DNA of 64,000 bases from Bradyrhizobium sp. 200 (GTDB taxonomy: Bacteria > Pseudomonadota > Alphaproteobacteria > Rhizobiales > Xanthobacteraceae). Within the stretch, counting starts at the first letter, position 1. Each line of letters starts with the position of its first letter. A model generated the notes under the pieces. That model was not told the DNA's origin. It made no database searches and saw nothing but the letters and a program-made list of their open reading frames with translations. The stretch covers positions 1,532,001-1,596,000 of the forward strand of contig NZ_CP064689.1 of the NCBI RefSeq assembly GCF_023100945.1, given 5' to 3'. This document shows positions 1 through 11,989 of this stretch, one piece after another. The translations under genes were made by a program, and so were the position numbers.

Positions 1-433
1 GGATCAGGCCGGTCATGCGGTCGGCCTCGAACTCCATCATATTCGCGAGCTGCTCGCGCGGCACGCGCTGGAAATAGCCGGTGTAGTCGAGCGAGGTGAA
101 AGCGTTCTCGTTGCCGCCGATCCGCAGCACGGTCTGGGAGAATTCACCGGCGGGATGCTTGGCCGTCCCCTTGAACATCAGGTGCTCGAGGAAGTGCGCC
201 AGTCCCGATTTACCGGGCGTTTCGTCGGCAGAGCCGACCTTGTACCAGATCATCTGCGTGACGACGGGTGTGCGATGATCCGGGATCACGACCACTTGCA
301 GGCCGTTGTCCAGCGTGAAGCTGGCAGGGCGTTCCGACGTGACCGTGGTCTGGGCGAATGCGCTGCCGGCGGAGAAAGCAAATGTCGAGATGAGGGCTGC
401 AACGAGAGGGGCGGCAAATCGGTGTGAGGACAT
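1..433 (-). CDS. M16 family zinc metallopeptidase, N-terminal part (cut by window start)
   Basis: This is the first ~144 residues of an insulinase-type (M16) peptidase running out of the window. Reading from an ATG at 433, an N-terminal signal peptide ending near AGSAFAQ is followed by the M16 N-terminal domain. It contains [18 protein letters not shown] and the inverted zinc motif HxxEH, visible as [11 protein letters not shown]. The continuation [17 protein letters not shown] is also typical of the family. These enzymes are periplasmic processing proteases. It lies downstream of ileS-lspA and the DUF3035-like gene on the same strand, a common rhizobial order, so it may share that transcript. 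An alternative ATG at 436 would add one Met. The C-terminal half is not seen. Confidence 0.9.
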   Translation of the reverse strand, partial: MSSHRFAAPLVAALISTFAFSAGSAFAQTTVTSERPASFTLDNGLQVVVIPDHRTPVVTQMIWYKVGSADETPGKSGLAHFLEHLMFKGTAKHPAGEFSQTVLRIGGNENAFTSLDYTGYFQRVPREQLANMMEFEADRMTGLI

Positions 434-596
434 CATGACCTATCTGGCGCTCATTCCGCAAAACTGGTTACCGGTCCTGCGACAGGAATTCGCGCAAATG
501 TTAGAAGTAACCCGACAAGACCGTTCGGGATCAAGACGCGGCATCGTACACCGCGCCGGTACCAGCAATCGTCACGAAGGCGAGAGATAGGCTTAA

Positions 597-1280
597 CTAT
601 TCGCCATACTTGCCGGCGGCCGGATTGTATTCCTTGTTGAGCGATTCCCGCGGTCCGGTGCCGTAGGCAAAGTTCGACGACGGCGTCTGGTAGCCGGGTG
701 GAGGCTGGGTCAGCGATTCCCGCGTCGGCTCGCCCTTGAAGGGAGCTGTCTCGGTCTTGCTGCCGCCGAACAGGCCGCTGAGGCCGCCGTTGTAGCCGAG
801 CTGCGACGGGCTCAGGATCGGATTGTTCGTGACACCGGGCTGCACCGGATCGTTGTCCTTGCGCGCGGGTGCCGCGGTCTTGCCCACGGCGAGCTCGGCC
901 GGCGTCAGGACGCGGGAAGCTGCGATTGGGTCCTTGTTGTCTTTCTTGCGTGCCGCAATCGCCGCCTTGCGGCGCTGCTCGTCGGGATCCTTTGGCCAGT
1001 TCGGTGCCTTTACTTCGGCCGCGGTTGCGGCCGGCGGCGGCAAATCGAGCTTGGGAGGAACCACCAGCGGGGAACGCTCGCGGTACTCGATGCCGCGGTT
1101 TTCCATGTTGGTGCCGCCGACGCCGCGCATGATGTTTTCGATGATCTTTTCTTCGAAGGTCCTGTCGTCCTCTTCCTCGTCATCCGCCGCGCGCACGGGG
1201 CCGGTGGCCATCACGAGGCCGATGCCGAGGGCAATGGCGGCGAACCGCAGGGCGCGGCTCAGCGAAGTGGTCTGCAGCAT
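597..1280 (-). CDS. secreted DUF3035-like (putative BamF-type) protein
   Basis: A proline- and charge-rich exported protein of about 227 residues. From the ATG at 1280 the product begins with a signal peptide (MLQTTSLSRALRFAAIALG...) ending near PVRAADD. An acidic stretch (DDEEEDD) follows, then a short conserved-looking segment with RSPLVVPPKLDLPPP, resembling the PLxxPPxxxLPPP motif of DUF3035 proteins that sit next to lspA in alphaproteobacteria. The rest is low complexity (PxxxTPSSNFAYGTG). DUF3035 members have been linked to the outer-membrane assembly machine as BamF. That role is inferred from motif and position only. In-frame starts at 1307 (ATG) and 1325 (GTG) are possible but place extra polar residues before the signal peptide. 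Confidence 0.7.
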   Translation of the reverse strand: MLQTTSLSRALRFAAIALGIGLVMATGPVRAADDEEEDDRTFEEKIIENIMRGVGGTNMENRGIEYRERSPLVVPPKLDLPPPAATAAEVKAPNWPKDPDEQRRKAAIAARKKDNKDPIAASRVLTPAELAVGKTAAPARKDNDPVQPGVTNNPILSPSQLGYNGGLSGLFGGSKTETAPFKGEPTRESLTQPPPGYQTPSSNFAYGTGPRESLNKEYNPAAGKYGE

Positions 1281-1399
1281 CCAGAAGCGGGTTTCGGTCT
1301 CGCGCATCGCGCTGTTCCCATTCACAATTTCTGCAACATGCGGGGGCCGGCTTGAGGCGCGTAATGGCTCCGTACCGCAAGGGTTCGTATCGGCCGGGA

Positions 1400-1918
1400 T
1401 CAGGGCGCTTTTGCGGCGGGTACCCCCAGGAACGAGTCATACAATAGGCCCGCTACCCCGGCAACAATGGCCACATCCGCAAGGTTAAACACGTACCAAT
1501 TGAAGGTTTTTCCCCCGATCTCGATGTGGAACAGGGCGAAATCGACCACCGCGCCATGCAGGAAGCGGTCGATGCCGTTGCCAATAGCGCCGCCGATGAT
1601 CAGTCCGAGTGCCAGCGTCGCCAGCAGGGTGCTGGAGCGCGCCATCCAGATCCCCAGCACGATCACGGCAATCGCCTTGATCGCCATCAGCGCGACCTGG
1701 GCGAACTGGTTGTCGCTCTGGAACCAGCCAAAGCTGATTCCGAGATTCCAGGCCAGCACCAGGTCGAAGAACGGCGTGACCCTGACAGCGCCGCGATGGG
1801 CGATGTCGAACACGTAGAGCAGCCAGAGCTTCGAGGCCTGATCGATCGCCAGCGTGACGATCGCGGCAATGACGCCGGCGCGAAGGTGAGGGGTCACGAA
1901 GCGATCCTTGCCGGACAC
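1400..1918 (-). CDS. lspA: lipoprotein signal peptidase (signal peptidase II)
   Basis: LspA is the inner-membrane aspartic protease that removes the signal peptide of prolipoproteins after Lgt has lipidated the lipobox cysteine. The 172-residue product has four hydrophobic segments and both catalytic aspartates in their family contexts: NGIDRFLHGAVVDF and FNLADVAIVAG. The start is GTG at 1918, directly abutting the ileS stop codon (TAA, 1919-1921), so translation is probably coupled to ileS. The ileS-lspA arrangement is widespread in bacteria. The matching lgt gene lies elsewhere in this window (about 52.4-53.2 kb), and a lipoprotein substrate with an LGGC lipobox is encoded near 49 kb. Confidence 0.96.
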   Translation of the reverse strand: MSGKDRFVTPHLRAGVIAAIVTLAIDQASKLWLLYVFDIAHRGAVRVTPFFDLVLAWNLGISFGWFQSDNQFAQVALMAIKAIAVIVLGIWMARSSTLLATLALGLIIGGAIGNGIDRFLHGAVVDFALFHIEIGGKTFNWYVFNLADVAIVAGVAGLLYDSFLGVPAAKAP

Positions 1919-5437
<3,519 letters not shown>

Positions 5438-5632
5438 GAACGCTCTGGTTTGGCTCGTAACGGCGCGAGAGGCGCGGGGGATAGCGGGTGAACACGAAAA
5501 TCCCGGTCTTGCGCCGAGCTGAACGCTCAGGCGGAAGCCGGGCCGCTAATGCTGATGGTGCGCCGCGCAAACATGGGGGCTTTCCATAGCAGCCGGAAGG
5601 GCGAAGCGCAAAGGCCCGCGGCGGTCGTCCCG

Positions 5633-6184
5633 TCAGGCCTGACGCGGCCGGGCCGGGTTTCCAGCAACTGTGACGCCCGGGCCGACATCCCGCGTGACCA
5701 CGCTGCCGGCGCCGATGACAGCACCGTCGCCGATCGTGACGCCGGGCAGGATGATGGCGCCGCCGCCGATCCAGACATCCTTGCCGATGCGCACCGGTCG
5801 GCCGAACTCGAGGCCGGTCCGCCGCGTCTCGGCGTCGCGCGGGTGATCGGCCGCGTAGATCTGCGTCGCGGGCCCGATCTGGGTGCGGTCGCCGATCGTG
5901 ACTTCGACCACGTCGAGGATGACGCAGTTGAAGTTGAGAAACACCTCGTCGCCGAGCCGGATGTTGTAGCCGTAGTCGCAAAGGAACGGCGGACGGATCA
6001 CGGCGCCGGTGCCGACGTGTCCAAAATGGGCCGATAGCAGCGCATGCCGCTCAGCGACTGGCGCTGCGAGCGCCGCATTGTAGCGTGCGAGCCAGGTCTT
6101 GTTGGCGGCGGCATCCGCCTGCAGCTCGGGATCGCCGGGGCGGTACAGCTCGCCTGCGAGCATTTTTTGTTTTTCTGTCTTGTT
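5633..6184 (-). CDS. maltose/galactoside O-acetyltransferase family protein (Maa/NodL-like)
   Basis: A left-handed beta-helix acetyltransferase of about 184 residues that uses acetyl-CoA to O-acetylate a sugar hydroxyl. The N-terminal Mac domain (KMLAGELYRPGDPELQ) precedes hexapeptide repeats (IGDRTQIGPATQIYAADHP, VWIGGGAIILPGVTIGDGAVIG). The catalytic His sits in the AADHPRD context, as in Maa, LacA and NodL. The reading frame begins at a TTG (6185-6187) that overlaps the ribF stop in a TTGA tetranucleotide, suggesting translational coupling to ribF. The acceptor sugar cannot be told from sequence. A NodL-like role in Nod factor acetylation is possible in a rhizobium, but nothing around the gene supports it. 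Confidence 0.88.
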   Translation of the reverse strand, partial: NKTEKQKMLAGELYRPGDPELQADAAANKTWLARYNAALAAPVAERHALLSAHFGHVGTGAVIRPPFLCDYGYNIRLGDEVFLNFNCVILDVVEVTIGDRTQIGPATQIYAADHPRDAETRRTGLEFGRPVRIGKDVWIGGGAIILPGVTIGDGAVIGAGSVVTRDVGPGVTVAGNPARPRQA

Positions 6185-7155
6185 CAACCAATCGCTCCGA
6201 GCCTGGGAAAGGCGTCCGGCGCCGCGGCCAGTGCCGCGCGCGCCCTGGCGCTGTCGTCATCCATCTGGCGTATCAACGCTTCGATGGTGTCGAATTTCAG
6301 CTCGTCACGGATGAAACTGATGAAGGCGACGTCGAGCACGGTGCCATAGAGGTCGCCCTTGAAGTCGAACAGGAACACTTCGAGCAGCGGCGCGCCGTTG
6401 TCGAAGGTTGGGCGGCGGCCGAAGCTTGCGACCGCGTCGAATCGCTCGGCGCCGCGGCCGATTCGCACCGCATAGATGCCGTGCTTGAGGCTGCAATTCT
6501 TGTCGAGGCGGATATTGGCGGTGGGGTAGCCGAGATCGCGGCCGCGCTTCTCGCCATGGATCACCTCGCCGCTGACGAACCACGGCCCGCCCAGCATGGC
6601 GGTGGCTTCGTCGATCTGGCCCTCTGCCAGCGCCATGCGGATCGCGCTGGAAGACACCGGCCGCTCCTCGATGTCGACATGGGCCTGGACGTCGACCTCG
6701 ATACCGAGCCGCGGTCCCTCGATGACCAGCAGGCTCGGCGAGCCGGCACGACCCTTGCCGAAATGAAAGTCGTAGCCGACCGCAATGCCGCTGATGCCAA
6801 GGCGCCCGATCAGGTCATGGTGAATGAAATCTTGCGCCGAGGTTCCGGCGCGGGCCTTGTCGAAGGTCATCACGACCGCGCCGTCCAGTCCCGTCCCGGC
6901 CAGCAGCCGCAGCTTGTTGGCCTCGTCGGAGAGGCGGAATTGCGGGCTGTTCGGGCTGAAAAAGCTGCGTGGATGGGGCTCGAAGGTGACGGCAAAGGCC
7001 GGCTTGCCGTGGGCGCGGCCCATCCGTAACGCCGCGTCGATCACGGCCCGGTGCCCCAGATGGACGCCGTCGAAATTGCCCATGGCGACCACGGCCCCGC
7101 GGGGGATCTCGGCGGCAGGGGTGGTGTCTCGGATAACGGTAAAATCAGGTGTCAT
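6184..7155 (-). CDS. ribF: bifunctional riboflavin kinase / FAD synthetase
   Basis: RibF phosphorylates riboflavin to FMN and adenylylates FMN to FAD in the cytoplasm. The 323-residue product has the N-terminal nucleotidyltransferase domain with GNFDGVHLGHRAVI and the C-terminal flavokinase domain with LGYPTANIRLD and the metal-binding PTAN motif. Length and domain order are normal. The upstream region holds three copies of AATCCCTG within 40 bases of the ATG. The acetyltransferase gene follows with a 4-base overlap. FAD made here is needed by the CoxM flavoprotein encoded at 38.2 kb, and ribH2 under an FMN riboswitch lies at 36.1 kb, so two separate steps of flavin supply are present in the window. 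Confidence 0.96.
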   Translation of the reverse strand: MTPDFTVIRDTTPAAEIPRGAVVAMGNFDGVHLGHRAVIDAALRMGRAHGKPAFAVTFEPHPRSFFSPNSPQFRLSDEANKLRLLAGTGLDGAVVMTFDKARAGTSAQDFIHHDLIGRLGISGIAVGYDFHFGKGRAGSPSLLVIEGPRLGIEVDVQAHVDIEERPVSSSAIRMALAEGQIDEATAMLGGPWFVSGEVIHGEKRGRDLGYPTANIRLDKNCSLKHGIYAVRIGRGAERFDAVASFGRRPTFDNGAPLLEVFLFDFKGDLYGTVLDVAFISFIRDELKFDTIEALIRQMDDDSARARAALAAAPDAFPRLGAIG

Positions 7156-7156
7156 T

Positions 7157-7191
7157 TCAGGGATTCTGCAGGGATTTCTTCAGGGATTCTT
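7157..7191. repeat. triple CAGGGATT repeat directly upstream of ribF
   Basis: CAGGGATT occurs at 7158-7165, 7169-7176 and 7181-7188, with start-to-start spacings of 11 and 12 bases. The ribF ATG is at 7153-7155 on the minus strand, so the copies (AATCCCTG on the coding strand) cover its ribosome-binding region. They could be a slippage-prone tandem repeat or a helically phased protein-binding site. Confidence 0.6.
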
Positions 7192-7387
7192 GGGGCTCCG
7201 CGAACGCGGCCGGACCGTGACGCGGTGCCCCCGTCGAAGTCAAGCGGGCGGGGCCGTATCAAACGGCTTCAATCCGTCTATTCCCGATTAACGGGCTGTT
7301 TAACGGCAGATGCTAGAGCTTGGGGGAGGACTGCGGGTCGCGCAGGCCTGCCGATAGTTTGTTGCGTAGCGTTGAGTGGGGGAAAAG

Positions 7388-7783
7388 ATGGCGGTTGACT
7401 TGTCCATGCCGGTTCTGGTGGTTGATGACTACAGCACCATGATCCGCATCATCCGAAATCTTCTGAAGCAGCTCGGCTTCGACAACATCGACGATGCCAG
7501 CGACGGCTCGGCGGCGCTGAACAAGATGCGCGGCAAGAAATACGGGCTCGTGATCTCCGACTGGAACATGGAGCCGATGACCGGCTATGACCTGCTCAAG
7601 GAAGTCCGTGCCGACCCTAATCTCGCCACCACGCCCTTCATCATGATCACGGCGGAATCCAAGACCGAGAACGTGATCGCCGCCAAGAAGGCCGGTGTGA
7701 ACAATTATATCGTCAAGCCGTTCAATGCAGCGACGCTGAAGACCAAGATCGAAGCGGTCTTCCCGGATATGGCGACGGCGTAA
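7388..7783 (+). CDS. CheY-type single-domain response regulator
   Basis: A stand-alone receiver domain of 131 residues with no output domain. The phosphorylation pocket is complete: acidic pair D13/D14, phospho-acceptor D58 in VISDWNMEPMTG, T88 (ITAES) and K110 (VKPF). The sequence is closest in feel to chemotaxis CheY proteins, which bind the flagellar motor switch when phosphorylated. ATG 7388 is preferred because GGGGGA precedes it; an in-frame GTG at 7376 adds four residues. No che or fli genes are nearby, so it is an orphan and its kinase is unknown. It is transcribed divergently from ribF. Confidence 0.92.
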   Translation: MAVDLSMPVLVVDDYSTMIRIIRNLLKQLGFDNIDDASDGSAALNKMRGKKYGLVISDWNMEPMTGYDLLKEVRADPNLATTPFIMITAESKTENVIAAKKAGVNNYIVKPFNAATLKTKIEAVFPDMATA

Positions 7784-7811
7784 GGCGCCTGGTCGCCAGC
7801 TCGCTCCAATT

Positions 7812-7858
7812 CTCGTGATGCCCGGCCCAATCCCGGGCATGCTGCGCTCTCACGAGTC
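7812..7858. repeat. nested inverted repeat between convergent genes
   Basis: Outer arms CTCGTGA and TCACGAG enclose an inner stem ATGCCCGG / CCGGGCAT. The element lies between the convergent cheY-like and HAD genes and could end transcription in both directions, but there is no clear T-run. The GCCCGG...CCGGGCAT core resembles other 'gtcat-gcccgg' intergenic palindromes in this window. Confidence 0.6.
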
Positions 7859-7956
7859 CGCGCCCTACCAGGTCTTGGGTTTTCGGATGATGTAAGGCCC
7901 ATTCCTACTGTGCATGGGGTTGTTTTCGCAATTTTGAGTCCGGTGCAGCGATGCAC

Positions 7957-8811
7957 CTACCACCGCAGCTCCCGCATCAGCGCGCGGGGCGGATGTCCGA
8001 ACAGCTCTTTCACCGAGGCCGGATCGAGCTGGTCGATGCCCTCGAATTCCTCCGAATGGATGCCGCGGGTGAGGAAAAGACAATCTATACCGAAGCCGAG
8101 CGCACCGGTGAGATCGGTCCGCACCGAATCCCCGATCGCCAGCACGCGGTCGAGCGAGGTCGGTTGGCCGCGGCGCTCAGCAGCGAGCGCCATGGCGCGT
8201 TCATAGATCGGCCGGTGCGGCTTGCCGTAGAAGATCACCTCGCCGCCCAGTTCGCGATAGAGTTCGGCGATCGCGCCCGCGCAATAGATCAACCGGTCGC
8301 CGCGTTCGACCACGATGTCGGGGTTGGCGCAAACCAGCGGCAGCTTGTGCTCGCGCGCCTGCAGCATCATGGCGCGATAGTCTTCCGCCGATTCGGTTTC
8401 GTCGTCGAACAGGCCGGTGCAGACGATGTAGTCAGCCTGCTCCAGCGGCGCCATCACGGCGTCGAGCCCGCGATGGATCGAAGAGTCCCGGTCCGGACCG
8501 ATCCAGAACATTTTCTTGCCGGGATGGTCGGCGACGAAATTCCGGGTCAGGTCGCCGGAACTGACGATGGCGTCGTAGGTTTCGTCGGCGACGCCGAACT
8601 TGCGCAACTGGCGCTGCACGGAATCGGCCGGCCGCGGCGCGTTGGTGATCAGGATGACGGTGCCGCCGCGCTGGCGATAGGTGTGCAGCGCCTCGCAGGC
8701 TTCGGGAAAGGACTCCAGCCCGTTATGCACCACGCCCCAGATGTCCGAGAGGATGACCTCCACGCCGTCCACGAGGTCGCGCAGCCGCTCGACGAACCGC
8801 AATGAGGTCAT
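7957..8811 (-). CDS. HAD-superfamily class IIA hydrolase (TIGR01459 type)
   Basis: A 284-residue cytoplasmic phosphatase-like protein. The nucleophile motif appears as ILSDIWGVVHNG (DxD-like DIWGV), the second motif as ILITNAPRP, and the third/fourth motif near the C-terminus as VLAIGDSVRTDLTGALGFG. The cap between motifs II and III is of the NagD/PGP (C2) class, as in the TIGR01459 subfamily of alphaproteobacteria. The substrate is not known. The gene ends convergently with the cheY-like gene and starts 15 bases after the EAL-domain gene on the same strand, so the two are probably co-transcribed. Confidence 0.88.
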   Translation of the reverse strand: MTSLRFVERLRDLVDGVEVILSDIWGVVHNGLESFPEACEALHTYRQRGGTVILITNAPRPADSVQRQLRKFGVADETYDAIVSSGDLTRNFVADHPGKKMFWIGPDRDSSIHRGLDAVMAPLEQADYIVCTGLFDDETESAEDYRAMMLQAREHKLPLVCANPDIVVERGDRLIYCAGAIAELYRELGGEVIFYGKPHRPIYERAMALAAERRGQPTSLDRVLAIGDSVRTDLTGALGFGIDCLFLTRGIHSEEFEGIDQLDPASVKELFGHPPRALMRELRW

Positions 8812-8826
8812 GATGTCGGAAGCCTG

Positions 8827-10296
8827 CTAGCCCGGTCCCGCGGCACGGCGCGCCAGTGCAGCATTGCCGGTCGCCCGCATCGGGGACTCTGCGGCCGGGC
8901 CGGCGACGGGAATGGTATTGCTGGAGCCATTGGTGGGGCCGGGTTCCTTGTTCGCTGTAGCCCCGCCGGTAGCAGATGCCCCCTCGGGCCGCAACGGCCG
9001 CGGCGGCGCAAACAGGAAGCCCTGTCCAAACCGTACGTCATAGTCGAGCAGGTCGACCACCGCGCGCTCGCCCTCGATCTTCTCGGCGATCAGGTCGATG
9101 CCGAAGCGGCCGAGCAGGTCGGAAAGGTCGGAAGGGTGGATGTCCGAGGTCGAGCTCTGCTTGGGGTCGAGCAACAGCGCCGCCGGTACCTTGATGAAAC
9201 GGACGCCGCGATCGGCGAGGTCGCGCGGCTCGATCCGCAGGTCGGTGACATGATCGATCGAGAATCGATATCCGCGCTGCGACAATGCGGCGAGATTCTC
9301 GGTTTCGGTCGGGCCAAGACGGCGGAACGTCGCCTGCTTGAATTCGAGCACGAAGGAAGGCGCCAGCGCCCGATTGGCCTCGAGGAAGTCGAGGCATTGC
9401 GCGAAATTGACGGGATTGCCGAGCGTCGCCGCCGAAACGTTGCAGAACACGCCGACGTCCTTGTTGCGCACCATCAGGCGGCGCAACACCTGGATACAGC
9501 GCAGCATCACCATGTGATCGATCTTGCCGATCAGCCCGCCGGCTTCGGCGGTGGGGATGAAATCGTCGGCGGCCAGGATCTGATCCTTGTCGTCGCGCAG
9601 CCGCGTCACCGCCTCGTAGAAGCGCACCTTGCGCTGCGGCAGCGTCACCATCGGCTGCAGGTAGATATCGAGCCGGCTTTCCTCGACGGCGTTCTTCACC
9701 GCGGCAAGCAGTTGCGGCTGGTTGCGCAAGGGTGAGGCGGCGTCGGCGGCAGCCGGCACCGGCTTTGCAGCCGCAACCGGCGCGGGCCTGGCGACGGCTG
9801 GGGCGGCCACTGGCTCCACGGCGATCGACGGTTCGTTCTGCGGTTCGGAAGCCGGTCTGCCTGCCGGGGCGGGAGCCGCGGCCGCCGCGCCTGAGGCCAA
9901 GAGATCCTCATGGCTTGCCACCGAGACGGCCAGTTGCTTGACCAGTACGCCGAGTTCGTTGATCTCGCCGAGGACGGCCTGGATGCGGTCGGAGCTTGTC
10001 GAGTTCGCCGACACCACCCGGCCCTCGACGGCGGCGAGCCGGCGGCCGAATTCGGCGACCTGGCGAGCGAGATCGGCGGTGCCGCGGGAAAGATCGGCGA
10101 TCTGGCCGCCGACGTCGGAGCGGTCGCGCAGCCGCATCGACACGGCGTTGTAGAGCACCAGGAAGGTCAGCGCGGTGAGCGCCACGATCGCGGATTCGGT
10201 GCCGTTGAAGCCGGCGACCGCATGCACGACGAGGCCGAGGGAGGCTGCAACCAGCACCATGCAGATGGCGATGAATATCGTCGAAATGCGAATCAT
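8827..10296 (-). CDS. membrane-anchored EAL-domain protein with degenerate active site
   Basis: A 489-residue protein with two N-terminal membrane segments (about residues 5-27 and 33-53), a predicted coiled coil (about 60-130), an Ala/Pro-rich linker (about 135-190) and a C-terminal EAL domain (about 195-440). Canonical EAL phosphodiesterases hydrolyse cyclic-di-GMP. Here E228 (YEAVTRL), N286 (CNVSA), E318, K369, E405 and Q425 are in place. The essential metal-binding DD of DDFGTG reads IDH (D348, H349), and the Asp after the lysine motif is Pro. Catalysis is therefore doubtful, and the domain may only bind c-di-GMP or a protein partner. The neighbouring HAD gene follows at 15 bases. Confidence 0.88.
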   Translation of the reverse strand: MIRISTIFIAICMVLVAASLGLVVHAVAGFNGTESAIVALTALTFLVLYNAVSMRLRDRSDVGGQIADLSRGTADLARQVAEFGRRLAAVEGRVVSANSTSSDRIQAVLGEINELGVLVKQLAVSVASHEDLLASGAAAAAPAPAGRPASEPQNEPSIAVEPVAAPAVARPAPVAAAKPVPAAADAASPLRNQPQLLAAVKNAVEESRLDIYLQPMVTLPQRKVRFYEAVTRLRDDKDQILAADDFIPTAEAGGLIGKIDHMVMLRCIQVLRRLMVRNKDVGVFCNVSAATLGNPVNFAQCLDFLEANRALAPSFVLEFKQATFRRLGPTETENLAALSQRGYRFSIDHVTDLRIEPRDLADRGVRFIKVPAALLLDPKQSSTSDIHPSDLSDLLGRFGIDLIAEKIEGERAVVDLLDYDVRFGQGFLFAPPRPLRPEGASATGGATANKEPGPTNGSSNTIPVAGPAAESPMRATGNAALARRAAGPG

Positions 10297-10470
10297 GTCG
10301 CGCGCTACGCCCTCAGGTCCGAACTGTCTTCACCCGGGAAAACACGGAAGTTTCAGGCACGGTCCGGTTTGCGCTTCCCCAAGCGCAGCAACCTTAGCAC
10401 CAATGTTGATTCGCAGAGCTAGTGTTCTTTGGGCACGGTCGGAACTGGACATGCCACGCCGGTCGGCAAC

Positions 10471-10495
10471 GTGTCCCGGCTCAAGGCCGGGACAC
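10471..10495. terminator. perfect 10-bp stem hairpin downstream of the aminotransferase gene
   Basis: GTGTCCCGGC (10471-10480) and GCCGGGACAC (10486-10495) pair around a TCAAG loop, 11 bases past the stop codon of the minus-strand aminotransferase gene. No T-run follows, so it may act as an mRNA 3' end stabiliser or a repeat rather than an intrinsic terminator. Confidence 0.5.
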
Positions 10496-10506
10496 GGGCG
10501 CGCGGC

Positions 10507-11853
10507 TTACGCCGTCGCGCGGATCACCTTGGCGACTTTTTCGATGATCTCGCCGATCTGGTCTTCGGTCATGATCAAAGGCGGGGTCAGCACCAGCGAG
10601 TCGCCGGCAACCCGCAGCATCAGATCATGGTCGTGGAAGGCGCTGTTGAGCCCGGCGAAGCCGCGCTTGCCTGGCGCATCCGCAACCGGCGCGAGATCGA
10701 TGCCGGCGGTCAGGCCGACGGTGCGGATATCCACGACACCAGGCTCCTTGCGCAGCGACATCACCGCCTCGGCGAATTTCGGCTCGAGCGCATGGGCGCG
10801 CTCGAACAGCTTCTCGTCGCGGTAGATGTCGAGCGTGGCGAGACCCGCCGCGCAGGCCAGCGGATGGGCCGAGTAGGTGTAGCCATGGGCCAGTTCGACC
10901 GCATGTTCCGGGCCGCTCATGAAGGCGTCATGGATGGTGTCGCGCACCAGCACGCCGCCCATCGGGGCGGCGCCGTTGGTGATGCCCTTGGCGAAGGTCA
11001 GCATGTCGGGCGTCACGCCATAGCGTTCGGCGGCAAAGGCAAAGCCAAGCCGGCCATAGCCGGTGATCACCTCGTCGAAGATCAGGAGGATGCCGTGCTT
11101 CTGGGTGATCTCGCGCAGCCGCTTGAGATAGCCCTGCGGCGCCGGCAGCACGCCGGTCGATCCCGCCATCGGCTCGACGATCACGGCAGCGACGGTGTTG
11201 GCGCCGTGCAGGTTGACGATGCGTTCTAGCTCGTCGGCGAAATGCGCGCCATATTCGGGCTCGCCTTTGCTGAAGGCCTGCTTCTCGCGGTCATAGGTCG
11301 CCGGCAGGTGGTCGACGCCCGTCAGGAGCGAGCCGAACATCTTGCGGTTGCCGACGATGCCGCCCACGGACGTGCCGCCGAAGCCGACGCCGTGATAGCC
11401 GCGCTCGCGGCCGATCAGGCGGATGCGGCTGCCCTGGCCGTTGATCTGGTGATAGGCGAGCGCGATCTTGAGCGCGGTGTCGGCCGCCTCCGAGCCGGAA
11501 TTGCAGAAGAACACGTGGTCGAGCCCGGCGGGCGCCAGTTCCGCGATGCGGCTGGCGAGTTCGAAGGCCTGCGGGATGCCGAACTGGAACGGCGGCGCAT
11601 AGTCCAGCGCCTCGGCCTGCTTGGCGATCGCCGCCGAAATCTGGGTGCGGCCGTGGCCGGCATTGGTGCACCACATGCCCGACGCGCCGTCGATGATCTT
11701 GCGGCCGTCGACGGTGAAGTAATGCATGTCCTTGGCGCCGGCGAGCAGCCGCGGGTTCCTCTTGAACGCCCGGTTCGCGGTGAACGGCATCCAGTGCGCG
11801 GCAAGATCGTTCGGAACGTTGACGGAGTTCGGGCGGGGGCTCTTGTCCAGCAT
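10507..11853 (-). CDS. class III omega-amino acid:pyruvate aminotransferase
   Basis: A PLP enzyme of 448 residues, close to beta-alanine:pyruvate transaminases (AptA/OapT type), that moves the omega-amino group of beta-alanine or related amines to pyruvate. Fold-type I, class III features are visible: GMWCTNAGHG near residue 60, FCNSGSEAADTALKIA, the cofactor-ring Asp in LLIFDEVITGYGRLG (D260) and the Schiff-base lysine K289 in LTFAKGITNGAAPMGG. The N-terminal HWMPFTANRAFKRNPR is characteristic of this subgroup. It is monocistronic: a terminator separates it from the prmB operon upstream, and a hairpin follows it. Confidence 0.93.
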   Translation of the reverse strand: MLDKSPRPNSVNVPNDLAAHWMPFTANRAFKRNPRLLAGAKDMHYFTVDGRKIIDGASGMWCTNAGHGRTQISAAIAKQAEALDYAPPFQFGIPQAFELASRIAELAPAGLDHVFFCNSGSEAADTALKIALAYHQINGQGSRIRLIGRERGYHGVGFGGTSVGGIVGNRKMFGSLLTGVDHLPATYDREKQAFSKGEPEYGAHFADELERIVNLHGANTVAAVIVEPMAGSTGVLPAPQGYLKRLREITQKHGILLIFDEVITGYGRLGFAFAAERYGVTPDMLTFAKGITNGAAPMGGVLVRDTIHDAFMSGPEHAVELAHGYTYSAHPLACAAGLATLDIYRDEKLFERAHALEPKFAEAVMSLRKEPGVVDIRTVGLTAGIDLAPVADAPGKRGFAGLNSAFHDHDLMLRVAGDSLVLTPPLIMTEDQIGEIIEKVAKVIRATA

Positions 11854-11960
11854 GGGCGGCCTCTTTTCGGTTTGGGGCGATGGGCTACCGCTAAACTATC
11901 AGTTTCGTCGGGCAACGGGAACGCCAGCACGCCGTAATATTTCGGCGCAATCGTCAAAGC

Positions 11961-11989
11961 AAAAAAATAGAGCCCGAATCGGGCTCTAG
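11961..11989 (-). terminator. Rho-independent terminator overlapping the prmB stop codon
   Basis: On the minus strand, TAGAGCCC / GGGCTCTA arms (11981-11988 and 11968-11975) with a five-base loop are followed by seven T (11961-11967). The stop codon of prmB (11986-11988) lies inside the first arm. It ends the uvrC-independent pgsA-moaD-moaE-prmB transcript before the aminotransferase gene. Confidence 0.88.

Noticed and set aside
5633..6184. Possible NodL (Nod factor O-acetyltransferase)
   Set aside because: The protein is equally close to maltose acetyltransferases, and no other nod genes or nod box are present.
8827..10296. Cyclic-di-GMP phosphodiesterase activity for the EAL protein
   Set aside because: The DD motif is degenerate, so an active enzyme should not be claimed from sequence.
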